This document shows, in pieces, positions 34,595 through 43,181 of a DNA stretch of 47,535 bases. This DNA comes from Candidatus Latescibacterota bacterium. Lineage in GTDB: Bacteria > Latescibacterota > UBA2968 > UBA8231. Position numbers and translations under genes: made by a program. Location: contig JADZBP010000032.1 in NCBI GenBank assembly GCA_020852055.1, positions 1 to 47,535 on the forward strand, given 5' to 3'. The notes beneath the pieces were generated by a model. The model saw only the letters and a program-made list of their open reading frames with translations, searched no databases and was not told the DNA's origin. The first letter of the stretch is position 1, and each line of letters opens with the position of its first letter.

Positions 34595-37500
34595 ATGGGC
34601 ACGGGAAAGAAGGCCGCCACGGACCGCTCGGCCCTCAGTACCGTGCGCCGCCAGCAGGTGTTGCACCAGGTGCGCCAGGCGGTGTGGCAGATGCGCAGCT
34701 CCGCAGACCTGCGCCAGGTGCTGGCGGCGGTGCGCGCCGGCCTGGAGGAGCTGCAGGTCCCCTTCGAGGTTTGTGAACTGAATTGCCTCGATGTGCGCTA
34801 TACCCCCCCGCGTCTGCGTTCCCACACCCTTGAGGCCACCCACGACTGGGAGTACGTCGATCAGGATGCCGGGGTGTGCATCCTGCTGCGTATCTGGGAG
34901 AGCGGTAAGTCTGCCTACCGGCCCGATCTGGCCGCCGAAGACCTCAACCATGAACGCGAGTTAATCGCGGCGTTCTGGAACAGCCAGGTGCGGGCGGTGC
35001 TGGATGTGCCCTTCTCCCACGGCACCCTGGCCCTCAACAGCAGCCAGCCCCACGCCTTTTCCGCCGACCATATCGCGCTGGTCGAGGAGATGGCCCAGAT
35101 CCTCAGCGAAGGCTGGAGCCGGTTCGAAGACCTCGAAGCCCTGGAGCACCGGGTCCAGCAGGCCGAGGCCCTGGCGGCCTCCATCGCCGCAGTGGCCAGT
35201 TCCCGCAGCCTCGACGAGATGCTGCAGGTGATCGCCGATGAAGCCTCCCGGGTGATGCACTGCCCCCGCGCCCGGGTGATGCTGCACGACCCTCAGAGCG
35301 GGATGCTGGTGGTGTGGGCTGCCGTGGGTTTCGACCGCGACAAGGTGCGTCAGGTGCAAATTCCCCTCGGAGCCGGTCTGGCAGGGCACGTTTTTGCCAC
35401 CGGCCAGCCCTACCTGCTCAACCGCCTGAATCACGACGCCTTGCCCTCCCTGCCCCCACTGGTCGCGGCGGCGCTGGAAGCTGCCAGCCTCGATCCGGTC
35501 CTGGATAATCACTGTCGCGGTGCGGGCGTGCCCCTGCGGGCCGATGGCCAAGTTATCGGGGTGATCGTGGTCGGTGGCCACGGCGAACCCTTGCTGAAGA
35601 GCGACGTGGAATTGCTCCGGCGTCTGGGGGATCAGGCCTCGCTGGCCGTCGAGCGGGCCCGGCACCTGGACGCTTTGAATCGGGAGGTGGCCGAACGCCA
35701 GCAGGCCGAAGCCGATCTGCGCACCAGCGAGCAACGCCTGCACCAGGCCCAGGACATTGCCCACCTGGGTATCTGGGACTGGGATATCGCCACGGACCAG
35801 ACCGTGTGGTGGGGGGAGATGTTCAACCTCTACGGTATCCGGCCCGAGGAGTTCACCGGCAGGGGGCAGGACTATATCTCCTTCACCCACCCCGACGACC
35901 GGCCGACCCAGGTGCGCAATATCGAGCAGGCCCTTGAAGAGGCCGCCCGGTCTGCGGGTCCCACCAGCTGCAAATCGGGGCCGAATCAGTTTCGCCTCGT
36001 CCGCCCCGACGGCAGCCTGTGCTGGGTGGAGGGCTCCGCCGTGGTTGAGGTTGGCCCCGAGGGCCAGCCGCTGCGCATGCTCGGGGTACTGGTGGATATC
36101 ACTGATCGCAAGCAGAAGGAGGAGGAAGCGCGCATCGATCTGGCCCTGGAGCAGGTGCGCAATGCGGTGCTGCAGATGAAGGAGGCGCAGGACTGGATCA
36201 AGGTCGTCAACGTCTTGTCCCGCGAGCTGGCCGGGCTGGTCGAGCTCTATCTGCCCAGCGTCCAGATCGTCGATTTAGCTGCAGAGACATTTACAGTATA
36301 CAATGCGCTTCAGGAGGAGGGTAAGGGTTTTCTGCTCACCGACAGCCTGCGCCAGGTGATGCAGGAGGGCCGGCCCCTGTACCGGCGCAACCGGTGCGAG
36401 ATCACGCAGCGCGGGGACCGGCTCCCCGAATCGATCAATTCTGTGCTGGACGTGCCTTTTACCGGCGGCACCATCGCCATCAACAGCACCCGGGAAAACG
36501 CCTTCGGCAACCGCGAGATCCGGATTCTGGAGCGTTTCGCCCAGGCGATGGGCGAGGGATACCAGCGGCAGGAAGACCTCAAGCGCCTGTCCCGCACCGA
36601 GGAGCGCCTGCGCCAGGCACAGAAGCTCGAGGCCGTGGGCCAGCTCACCGCCGGGGTCGCCCACAACTTCAACAACCTGTTGCAGGCGGTGGTGGCCAAT
36701 CTCACCATGGCGATGATGAAGGGGCCCGAGGTGGTGCAGCCCTGGCTGCAGGAGGCCGAAAAGGCCGCCATGCGCGGGGCCGACCTGGTCCGCCAGTTGA
36801 TGCTCTACACCCGGGAAAAGACGGGGGTCTTCACCTTCCAGCCCGTCGCCATGAGCCGGGTCGTGGAGGACGCCCTGTCGCTGTGCCGCAAGACCTTTGA
36901 CCGGCGGTTGGAGCTACAGGCGGAACTGGACGCTGAATTGCCCCTGGTTTCGGGGGACGCCAGCCAGTTGCAGCAGGTATTGCTCAATCTGTACATGAAT
37001 GCGCGCGACGCCCTGGCCGAGGTGGAGGGCCGGCAGCCGGTGATCCGCACCACGGCGCGGCGGGTGGAGCAGGTGGCGCCAGGCAAGCAGGAGAAACAGG
37101 CGTACGTGCAGGTGCAGGTGTGCGACAACGGGACCGGTATGGACCCGCAGACCCGCGAACACATCTTCGAGCCCTTCTTCACCACCAAGGAAGTGGGCAA
37201 AGGCACGGGCCTGGGGCTGGCCACGGTCTACGGCATCCTCGAGCGGCACCAGGGGTGGATCGAGTGTGAAAGCGAAGTAGGGGTGGGCACTACCCTGTCC
37301 GTTTATCTGCCGCTGGCGTCCGCCGCCGCAACCGAGACAAAAACCGAGGCGCCCGGCCAGGTGCGGGGCGGGGTGGAGACCCTGCTGCTCATCGACGACG
37401 AGGTGCCGGTGCGCCAGAGTGTGGCCCGCCTCTTCACCGACCTGGGGTACCGGGTGCTGGAGGCCGAGGATGGCCAGCGCGGCCTGGAACTGGCCGGTCT

Positions 37501-37732
37501 GCACCGGGCCGACCTGGTGTTGCTGGACTGGTCCATGCCGGGCCTGTCGGGCCGCGAGGTCCTGCGGCGCCTGCAGACCCTCGATCCGCAGCTCAAGGTG
37601 ATGATCTTCTCCGGCTACGCGCCGGACCACCGCGAATGCGAAGGGGTGGTGGCGGTGGTGGAGAAGCCCTTCTCCATCCGCCATCTGGCCAGCACCGTGC
37701 GCTGGGTGCTGGACCACCCCGGCAGCCACTAA
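34595..37732 (+). CDS. Hybrid sensor histidine kinase with duplicated sensor domain
   Basis: A 1045-residue cytoplasmic kinase. Order: sensor domain a (about 10-195), GAF (200-355), PAS plus PAC (375-510), sensor domain b (510-665), HisKA with H690 in [10 protein letters not shown], HATPase (790-905; [25 protein letters not shown]) and a C-terminal receiver with D978 in LLDWSMPG. Domains a and b are copies of each other: both carry VLDVPF-x2-GT-(L/I)-A-(L/I)-NS, followed by a matching helix. No membrane helix is visible. The ATG at 34595 is chosen over GTG 34589 because AAGAGG lies five bases upstream. The target is unknown; no response-regulator gene is adjacent. Confidence 0.92.
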   Translation: MGTGKKAATDRSALSTVRRQQVLHQVRQAVWQMRSSADLRQVLAAVRAGLEELQVPFEVCELNCLDVRYTPPRLRSHTLEATHDWEYVDQDAGVCILLRIWESGKSAYRPDLAAEDLNHERELIAAFWNSQVRAVLDVPFSHGTLALNSSQPHAFSADHIALVEEMAQILSEGWSRFEDLEALEHRVQQAEALAASIAAVASSRSLDEMLQVIADEASRVMHCPRARVMLHDPQSGMLVVWAAVGFDRDKVRQVQIPLGAGLAGHVFATGQPYLLNRLNHDALPSLPPLVAAALEAASLDPVLDNHCRGAGVPLRADGQVIGVIVVGGHGEPLLKSDVELLRRLGDQASLAVERARHLDALNREVAERQQAEADLRTSEQRLHQAQDIAHLGIWDWDIATDQTVWWGEMFNLYGIRPEEFTGRGQDYISFTHPDDRPTQVRNIEQALEEAARSAGPTSCKSGPNQFRLVRPDGSLCWVEGSAVVEVGPEGQPLRMLGVLVDITDRKQKEEEARIDLALEQVRNAVLQMKEAQDWIKVVNVLSRELAGLVELYLPSVQIVDLAAETFTVYNALQEEGKGFLLTDSLRQVMQEGRPLYRRNRCEITQRGDRLPESINSVLDVPFTGGTIAINSTRENAFGNREIRILERFAQAMGEGYQRQEDLKRLSRTEERLRQAQKLEAVGQLTAGVAHNFNNLLQAVVANLTMAMMKGPEVVQPWLQEAEKAAMRGADLVRQLMLYTREKTGVFTFQPVAMSRVVEDALSLCRKTFDRRLELQAELDAELPLVSGDASQLQQVLLNLYMNARDALAEVEGRQPVIRTTARRVEQVAPGKQEKQAYVQVQVCDNGTGMDPQTREHIFEPFFTTKEVGKGTGLGLATVYGILERHQGWIECESEVGVGTTLSVYLPLASAAATETKTEAPGQVRGGVETLLLIDDEVPVRQSVARLFTDLGYRVLEAEDGQRGLELAGLHRADLVLLDWSMPGLSGREVLRRLQTLDPQLKVMIFSGYAPDHRECEGVVAVVEKPFSIRHLASTVRWVLDHPGSH

Positions 37733-37869
37733 GTCTCCCTGCAGTACTCATCGACCAACAGAGATGAAGATATGCCCGCCGGCCTTGACCTGGGGCCGGG
37801 GTGTGCCTAAGCTGAGGCCGTCGTCCAGCGAGTGTTTCGCCCTTTCACCTCAAAGAGAGGTCCGTTCCG

Positions 37870-39060
37870 ATGAAGATCACCGACCTGAAGTGCGCCATCT
37901 TCGGCCAGAATCCCGTGGTGCGTATCGTCACCGACAAAGGCATCAGTGGCTACGGCGAGGTGGAGGCCAGCAAGCCCTACCTCAAACCCCATGTGCTCTA
38001 TTACCGGCAGTACCTGCTCGGCGAGGACCCCACCGACGTGGAGCGGGTGATGCTCAAGATCCGCAAGCTGGGCAGTTTCAAGCCCTGGGGCAGCGCGGTG
38101 AGCGCCATCGAGATGGCCCTGTGGGACCTGGCCGGCAAGGCCGCGGGCCTGCCGGTGCACAAGCTGCTGGGCGGCAAGATCCGCGACCAGGTGCGGGTCT
38201 ACAACGGGGCGGTGCGTTTCCCCATGGAGGGGTACTCGCCCGAGGCCTACGCCGAGAACACCGCCAAGATGAAGGAGAGCCCCGAGGGCTTCAGCATCAT
38301 CAAACAGGCCATCGCCTTCCACGGCCAGATGCACAGCGAGATTCCCAATTACCTGTACGGAGAGGTGCGCGGCGGCAGCCCGTACCACAGCCGCAGTCTG
38401 CTGACTGAAAAGGGGCTCAAACACACCCTCGCCTGTGTCGAGGCGATGAAGAAGGTGCTGGGGGACGAGGTGGGGTTGGCTCTCGACTGCGGTCCGGGCT
38501 GGATGGTGCCCGATGCCATCCGCCTGGCCCGGGCGGTAGAGCCCTACAACGTGATGTGGCTGGAGGATATGCTCACCGGCGACTACACGCCCTACGTGCA
38601 GGCCGACCTGTACCGCGAGGTCACCCAGAGCACCACCACCCCCATCCACACCGGCGAGCAGATCTATCTGCGGCAGAACTTCCAGGAGTTGATCGAGAAG
38701 CGGGCGGTGAGCATCGTCGGCCCCGACCCCTGCGACGTGGGCGGCATCGCCGAGTTGAAGTGGATCGCCGAGTACGCCGACCTGCACGGTGTCCTGATGG
38801 CGCCGCACGGCACGGGCAACGGTCTGCTGGGCCTGGCGGCCCTGGTGCAGGTGGCGGCGGTCATGCCGCAGAACTACATCGCCTTCGAGTATCCGACGGG
38901 CCGGCCCGAGTGGTGGTACGACATCGTCGAGGGGGTGCCCGATCCCATCGTCAAGAATAGCTTCATCGAGGTCTGGGACCGGCCGGGCATGGGCATCGAC
39001 CTCAACGAGAAGGCGGCGCGCAAGTACCTGCGGGAGGAGGACGGGGATTTCTTCGATTGA
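37870..39060 (+). CDS. Mandelate racemase/muconate lactonizing enzyme family protein
   Basis: A 396-residue enolase-superfamily enzyme. Mg2+ ligands are D206 (LDCGPGW), E232 (WLED) and E263 (HTGEQ). The His-Asp general base is H313 (APHGTGN) with D286 (PDPCDVGG). The capping domain has GSAVSAIEMALWDLAGK at 74-90. This is the arrangement of acid-sugar dehydratases such as galactonate or gluconate dehydratase, so dehydration of a sugar acid to a 2-keto-3-deoxy acid is likely. The ATG has AGAGAGG about nine bases upstream. It is transcribed alone, after the kinase gene. Confidence 0.9.
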   Translation: MKITDLKCAIFGQNPVVRIVTDKGISGYGEVEASKPYLKPHVLYYRQYLLGEDPTDVERVMLKIRKLGSFKPWGSAVSAIEMALWDLAGKAAGLPVHKLLGGKIRDQVRVYNGAVRFPMEGYSPEAYAENTAKMKESPEGFSIIKQAIAFHGQMHSEIPNYLYGEVRGGSPYHSRSLLTEKGLKHTLACVEAMKKVLGDEVGLALDCGPGWMVPDAIRLARAVEPYNVMWLEDMLTGDYTPYVQADLYREVTQSTTTPIHTGEQIYLRQNFQELIEKRAVSIVGPDPCDVGGIAELKWIAEYADLHGVLMAPHGTGNGLLGLAALVQVAAVMPQNYIAFEYPTGRPEWWYDIVEGVPDPIVKNSFIEVWDRPGMGIDLNEKAARKYLREEDGDFFD

Positions 39061-39064
39061 GGGC

Positions 39065-39400
39065 TCAGCCCTCGTCGCGCAGGGATTCGAAGGTGTAGAT
39101 GCCGTGGTCGTGGCCGTCGGCCCAGGTGATGCGCAGGCCGTAGCGGCCCACCAGCTCCCAGCCGCTGGCCCGGGCCGTGGCGCTGGCGGCGGTGTCGTTG
39201 AGCATGGGCAATTCGAGGGGGCCGGGGGCGGGCGGGGCCTGCACCCCGGGCTCCTCGCGCAGGGCGCGGCACAGGGCGCAGGGGCAGTTGCGGCGCAACT
39301 CTTCCAGGGAGTACCGGCTTTCGCTGCCGTCCTGCCAGCGGATGGCCAGCTCGGTGTCGCTCAGACCGATCTCGGCGGGTTTCTTCTTCGGGGTATTCAT
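39065..39400 (-). CDS. DUF971 domain protein
   Basis: A 111-residue protein with 'LAIRWQDGSESRYSLEELRRNCPCALCRA' at 18-46 and 'GRYGLRITWADGHDHGIYTFESLR' near the end. This is the DUF971 (gamma-butyrobetaine hydroxylase N-terminal-like) pattern, including the CPCAxC metal-binding site. Such domains are found fused to or beside the Fe-S carrier ApbC/Mrp. Following rimO, a radical SAM enzyme with two clusters, by eight bases, a link to Fe-S delivery is plausible but not shown. Confidence 0.88.
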   Translation of the reverse strand: MNTPKKKPAEIGLSDTELAIRWQDGSESRYSLEELRRNCPCALCRALREEPGVQAPPAPGPLELPMLNDTAASATARASGWELVGRYGLRITWADGHDHGIYTFESLRDEG

Positions 39401-39408
39401 CTGTCTGC

Positions 39409-40725
39409 TCAGTGGCTTGGGCCCAGGGTGCGGGCGCTCAGTTCAAAGGGGGCGGCGCCGGTGATCTCCACCTCGGCGAAGCGCCCCACCTCGGCCGGGC
39501 CCGCGATGGACACCTGGCCGTCGATCTCGGGGGCATCCCGCTGCATGCGGCCCAGGTGCAAGCCCTCGGGGGTGCGTTCGTCCACCAGTGCTAGCTGGCG
39601 GCTGCCCACCAGCTGGTGGTTCAGGTCGCCGGAGATGCGCTCCTGCAGCTCGGTGAGGCGGCGGTAGCGCTCGGCCTTGATCTGCTCGTCCACCTCGCCG
39701 TCCAGCCCGTGGGCCGAGGTGCCCTCCTCGGGCGAGTAGATGAAGGCGGTGGCGTAGTCGAAGCGGGTCGCTTCGACGAATTCGAGCAACTCCTCGAACT
39801 CCGCCTCGCTCTCCCCCGGAAAACCGACGATGAAGGAGGAGCGCAGCCCCACGCCGGGGATGCGCCCGCGCAGTTCGGCCAGGAGGTCGAGGGTCTTCTG
39901 GCGGGTGGTGGCCCGCTTCATGCGCTTCAGCACCGGGTCGGCGATATGCTGCAGGGGCATGTCGATGTACTTGCAGACCTTGGGGTGATCGGCGAAGAGG
40001 GCGATCATCGCCTCGGTCCAGAAGGCCGGATAGGTGTACATCAGCCGCAGCCATTCGATGCCCTCGATGGCGCCCAGTTGTTCCATCAGCGGCACCAGCC
40101 GGGCCTGCCCGTAGAGGTCGGCCCCGTAGCGCACCGAGTCCTGGGAGATCAGCACCAGTTCGCGTACCCCGCCTCCGGCCAGGCGCCGGGCTTCCTCCAC
40201 CAGTTTCTCCACGGGCTCGCTGTGGTGTTTGCCGCGGATGCCGGGGATGGCGCAGAAGGCGCACTGGTGGTCGCAGCCATCGGAGATGCGCAGGTAGGCC
40301 CAGTGGCGCGGGGTCAACTGCAGGCGGGGGCCGCTGGTGATATAGGCGGCGCGGGTCTTGCCCAGGGCGCGGTCCACGTGGGCGGCGATATTGACTTCCT
40401 CGGCCAAAGGCAGGATCTGATCGGCCTCGGGCAGCTCGATCTGCAGCTCCTCCTGGTAGCGCTGGGCCAGGCAGCCGGTGGCGATCACCGCCTGGACGCG
40501 GCCCTCCGCCTTGAGGCGGTTGGCTTCGAGGATGGCCTGGATGGACTCTTCCTTGGCCGGGCCGATGAAGCCGCAGGTGTTGACCACCACCACGTCGGCC
40601 TGATGCGGATCGTCGGTCAGTTCGTAGCCGTTGCCCTGGAGCAGGCCGCTCATCTGCTCCGAATCCACCAGGTTCTTGGGGCAACCCAGATTGACCAGGT
40701 GGACCTTGTGGCGTTTAACGTCCAT
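39409..40725 (-). CDS. rimO: Ribosomal protein S12 methylthiotransferase
   Basis: The 438-residue enzyme adds a methylthio group to an Asp of ribosomal protein S12. The N-terminal UPF0004 domain binds one cluster through C15 (LGCPKN), C51 (NTCGF) and C85 (TGCLAQRY). The radical SAM cluster is C151-x3-C155-x2-C158 (CDHQCAFC). A TRAM domain ends the protein. These motifs, especially LGCPKNLVDSE, mark RimO and not MiaB. The start codon at 40723-40725 lies inside the outer arm of a structured repeat (40721-40733), and no clear Shine-Dalgarno sequence is seen. Confidence 0.95.
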   Translation of the reverse strand: MDVKRHKVHLVNLGCPKNLVDSEQMSGLLQGNGYELTDDPHQADVVVVNTCGFIGPAKEESIQAILEANRLKAEGRVQAVIATGCLAQRYQEELQIELPEADQILPLAEEVNIAAHVDRALGKTRAAYITSGPRLQLTPRHWAYLRISDGCDHQCAFCAIPGIRGKHHSEPVEKLVEEARRLAGGGVRELVLISQDSVRYGADLYGQARLVPLMEQLGAIEGIEWLRLMYTYPAFWTEAMIALFADHPKVCKYIDMPLQHIADPVLKRMKRATTRQKTLDLLAELRGRIPGVGLRSSFIVGFPGESEAEFEELLEFVEATRFDYATAFIYSPEEGTSAHGLDGEVDEQIKAERYRRLTELQERISGDLNHQLVGSRQLALVDERTPEGLHLGRMQRDAPEIDGQVSIAGPAEVGRFAEVEITGAAPFELSARTLGPSH

Positions 40726-40880
40726 ACGGAAATCCCAATTTGGGCTGCGCCCGGCTGCAAGCGGCGCGGTCGGCGTTGTCCTCAGTCGGCAGATCGTCCT
40801 TTGTCAGATATGCCTCCTTCGGACGCCTGGCCCACGCCGCTTTCGCTCGGGCTCGCCGACAAAGCGCATTTCCGTATGGA
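40721..40880. repeat. Structured intergenic repeat, family 1, copy A
   Basis: The 160-base element has perfect 13-bp inverted ends (TCCATACGGAAAT at 40721-40733 and its complement at 40868-40880). Inner pairs are GCCCG/CGGGC and AGCGGCG/CGCCGCT, and then an inner hairpin GGCAGAT/ATATGCC with one mismatch. The core (CGCCCGGCTGCAAGC near the left, CGCCGCTTTCGCTCGGGC near the right) is shared with copy B. It fills the gap between the 140-residue orphan gene and rimO. Confidence 0.85.
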
Positions 40881-40901
40881 CTCTTGGTTGGGGAACCGGG
40901 C

Positions 40902-41324
40902 TCAGGCATCACCGGCCCTGGCTCTCAGTGCGGCGCCCAATTCCACCAGGTACTCCTTCCACGCTTCGTACCCTTCCTCCCCTTCGGCCTCCATGGCCAG
41001 GTCCAGCTCCGAGCCTTCCTGGCCCAGCTTGACCACGGCCTTGGCCGCCGCCCGGTAGTCCTCGGGGGCGTAGCTGAACTTCCATTTGCTCCAGGCCGCC
41101 TCCGCCTCGTCGGGGATCTCGCCGATGCCCTGGCCGCCGGCGCGCAACATCAACTCGGAGGCGACCAGCGCCATCTCGCACACGTCGGCATCGACGAAGA
41201 CGCCGGGGGTCAGGTCGATATTGAGGTACTTGAGCACCCCCTCCTTGGCGCGCAGGGTATCCAATTCCTCGACGAAACACTCGTACGCACTCTTGAAGAA
41301 ATCTTCCTCGTCCATTTCTGCCAT
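40902..41324 (-). CDS. Hypothetical protein (140 residues) between two family 1 repeats
   Basis: An acidic, helix-rich, 140-residue soluble protein without signal or membrane helices. Seen features are an N-terminal MAEMDEEDFF, a middle 'GVFVDADVCEMALVASELMLRAGG' and a closing 'YEAWKEYLVELGAAL'. The arrangement of a late-start catalytic-looking region is absent and I recognise no family; it has a loose likeness to small DUF4259-type immunity-like proteins, but this is weak. It lies between aroB and rimO, on their strand, with a structured repeat on each side in the same orientation. Confidence 0.7.
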   Translation of the reverse strand: MAEMDEEDFFKSAYECFVEELDTLRAKEGVLKYLNIDLTPGVFVDADVCEMALVASELMLRAGGQGIGEIPDEAEAAWSKWKFSYAPEDYRAAAKAVVKLGQEGSELDLAMEAEGEEGYEAWKEYLVELGAALRARAGDA

Positions 41325-41343
41325 GGCCTGTTCCTCGCGGATT

Positions 41344-41509
41344 AGGGTCTGTCTGAAAACTCCATTCTGGCGTCGCCCGGCTGCAAGCGACGCGGATCTA
41401 CGTTGCCCTCATTCGGCGTATTTCTGGGTCAATACGCCTACTTCGGGCGCCTTGCCCGCGCCGCTTTCGCTCGGGCTTGGGCCTATAAGCGACTTCTCAG
41501 ACAGACCCT
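41344..41509. repeat. Structured intergenic repeat, family 1, copy B
   Basis: The 166-base element has 15-bp inverted ends with one mismatch (AGGGTCTGTCTGAAA at 41344-41358; complement at 41495-41509). Inside pair GCCCG/CGGGC, AAGCGACGCGG/CCGCGCCGCTT (10 of 11) and a perfect inner hairpin GGCGTATT/AATACGCC. Its right end touches the aroB stop at 41510. The outer arms share no sequence with those of copy A. Confidence 0.85.
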
Positions 41510-42607
41510 TTAGGGGTGCCGGCGCTGGATGTACTCGACGGCGGCGCGCACCTCGGTATCGCTGATGCCATCGACGATCTCCACCTGGCCGAGGCGCCGG
41601 GCCAGCACAAAGCGGTGCCTGCCCTCCAGGCGTTTCTTGTCGGCGCGGGTGCGCTCGACGATGAGGTCGGCGCCCAGGCGGCTCAGGCCCGGGGGCATGC
41701 CCAGCCGCACCAACAACTGGTCCTGGCGGGTGCGCTCGGCCTCGGGCCACATGCCGCGCTGCACGGCCAGTTCGCCGGCCCCGACCATGCCCAGGATCAC
41801 CGCCTCGCCGTGCAGGTACCCGTACTGGCTGGCCGACTCGATGGCGTGGCCGATGGTGTGGCCGTAGTTGAGGATGGCCCGCAGCTCGCTCTCCTTCTCG
41901 TCGGCGGCCACCACCTCGGCCTTGATGCGGGCGTTGGCGGCGATCAGTCCGTCGAGCTGGTCGGGGTCCAGTTCCATGCCGGCGATCTGTTCGATATGGT
42001 GTTCGAGAAACTCGAAGAGGGCCGGGTCGCGGATGACGGCGTGTTTGACCACCTCGGCCATGCCCGCCACCAGCTCGCGGCGGGGCAGGGTGCGCAGCAG
42101 CGCCGTGTCGATACAGACCAGGCGGGGCTGGTGGAAGGCGCCGATCATGTTCTTGCCCAGGGCGTGGTTGACCCCGGTCTTGCCGCCGATGCTGGCGTCC
42201 ACCTGCGAGACGATGGTGGTGGGCACCTGCACAAAAGGGATGCCGCGCAGGAAGGTGGCGGCGACAAAGCCGGCCAGGTCCCCCACCACCCCGCCGCCCA
42301 GGGCCAGGACCCAGGCCCTGCGGTCGAGGCCGGCCTGGATCAGTTGCCCAAAGATCTGCTCGGCGGTGCGCAGGTTCTTGGCGCTGTCGGTGCCGGCGAA
42401 GCGCACCTCGGTGACCTCGAAGCCGGCCTCGCGCAGGCCGGCTGCCGCCGGCTCCAGGTGCAGCCCGGCCACGGTGTGATCGGTGATCAGCGCCACCTGC
42501 CGGCCCAGGCCGGCGGCCCGGCACAACCCTCCCAGGCGCGCCAGCACCCCGTGCCCTACATGGATGGTGTAGGGATGGGGCTCAAGGGTCACGTCGATGG
42601 TCTGCAT
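41510..42607 (-). CDS. aroB: 3-dehydroquinate synthase
   Basis: The 365-residue enzyme turns DAHP into 3-dehydroquinate, step two of the shikimate pathway. NAD binding is marked by LALGGGVVGDLAGFVAATFLRG near 95-116. The active-site and Zn ligands are in SQVDASIGGKTGVNH near 133-147, GMAEVVKHAVI near 182, NYGHTIGHAIE near 247 and LHGEAV near 264. Its start lies inside the end of aroK (26-base overlap), so the two are coupled. The stop is directly followed by repeat copy B. Confidence 0.96.
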   Translation of the reverse strand: MQTIDVTLEPHPYTIHVGHGVLARLGGLCRAAGLGRQVALITDHTVAGLHLEPAAAGLREAGFEVTEVRFAGTDSAKNLRTAEQIFGQLIQAGLDRRAWVLALGGGVVGDLAGFVAATFLRGIPFVQVPTTIVSQVDASIGGKTGVNHALGKNMIGAFHQPRLVCIDTALLRTLPRRELVAGMAEVVKHAVIRDPALFEFLEHHIEQIAGMELDPDQLDGLIAANARIKAEVVAADEKESELRAILNYGHTIGHAIESASQYGYLHGEAVILGMVGAGELAVQRGMWPEAERTRQDQLLVRLGMPPGLSRLGADLIVERTRADKKRLEGRHRFVLARRLGQVEIVDGISDTEVRAAVEYIQRRHP

Positions 42608-43169
42608 GCCATTGCTCCAGGGTTTGGGCCAGGCGGGTGGCGGTGGCTTCGGGGTCCACCTCGTCGCTGGTGAAGAACTGGATGTCGGCCCGGTTGTAGA
42701 AAGGAGCGCGCTCGGCCAGCAACCGCTCGATTTTGGCGCGTTTTTCCGGGAGACTCAGGCCCGCCAGCAGCGGCCGGTCTTCCTTGCGGCTGACCCGTTC
42801 GAGGATGGTGTCCACCGAGGCCTGCAGGCAGACCACCACCCCTTCGGCCCGGCCCAGCAATTCCCAGTTGCGCTCCTGGGCGAGGGCGCCCCCGCCCAGG
42901 GCGATCACCGCGTCGGTGCGGGTGGCCGCCTCGGCCAGGCACTGGTGTTCGAGCTGGCGAAAGGCGGCCTCCCCCTGGGTGGCGAAGATCTGGGGGATGC
43001 TCTGGCCGGCCCGCTCCTCGATCAGGTGGTCGGTATCGAGGAAGACCCGGCTCAGGCGCTGGGCCAGGAGCCGGCCGATCTTGGTCTTGCCGGTGCCCAT
43101 GAAACCGGTGAGGAAAACGGGGCCGGTCACCGGGGGGGGATCTCCGCGTCGCACCTTTTGCAGTTCCAC
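42582..43169 (-). CDS. aroK: Shikimate kinase
   Basis: The 195-residue P-loop kinase phosphorylates shikimate. Walker A is GFMGTGKT at 22-29. Shikimate binding is through D47 in FLDTDHLIEE, GEAAFRQLE and LGGGAL. The lid carries RPLL, and the adenine-binding region has ERAPFYNRAD. The length is normal apart from an N-terminal extension of about 12 residues. It overlaps aroB by 26 bases and starts 12 bases after argS, giving the order argS-aroK-aroB. Confidence 0.94.
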   Translation of the reverse strand: MELQKVRRGDPPPVTGPVFLTGFMGTGKTKIGRLLAQRLSRVFLDTDHLIEERAGQSIPQIFATQGEAAFRQLEHQCLAEAATRTDAVIALGGGALAQERNWELLGRAEGVVVCLQASVDTILERVSRKEDRPLLAGLSLPEKRAKIERLLAERAPFYNRADIQFFTSDEVDPEATATRLAQTLEQWHADHRRDP

Positions 43170-43181
43170 ATCGCCCTGTTC

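Noticed and set aside
40721-41509. Insertion sequence carrying the 140-residue gene
   Set aside because: No transposase motifs, and no convincing target-site duplication; recorded only as structured repeats.
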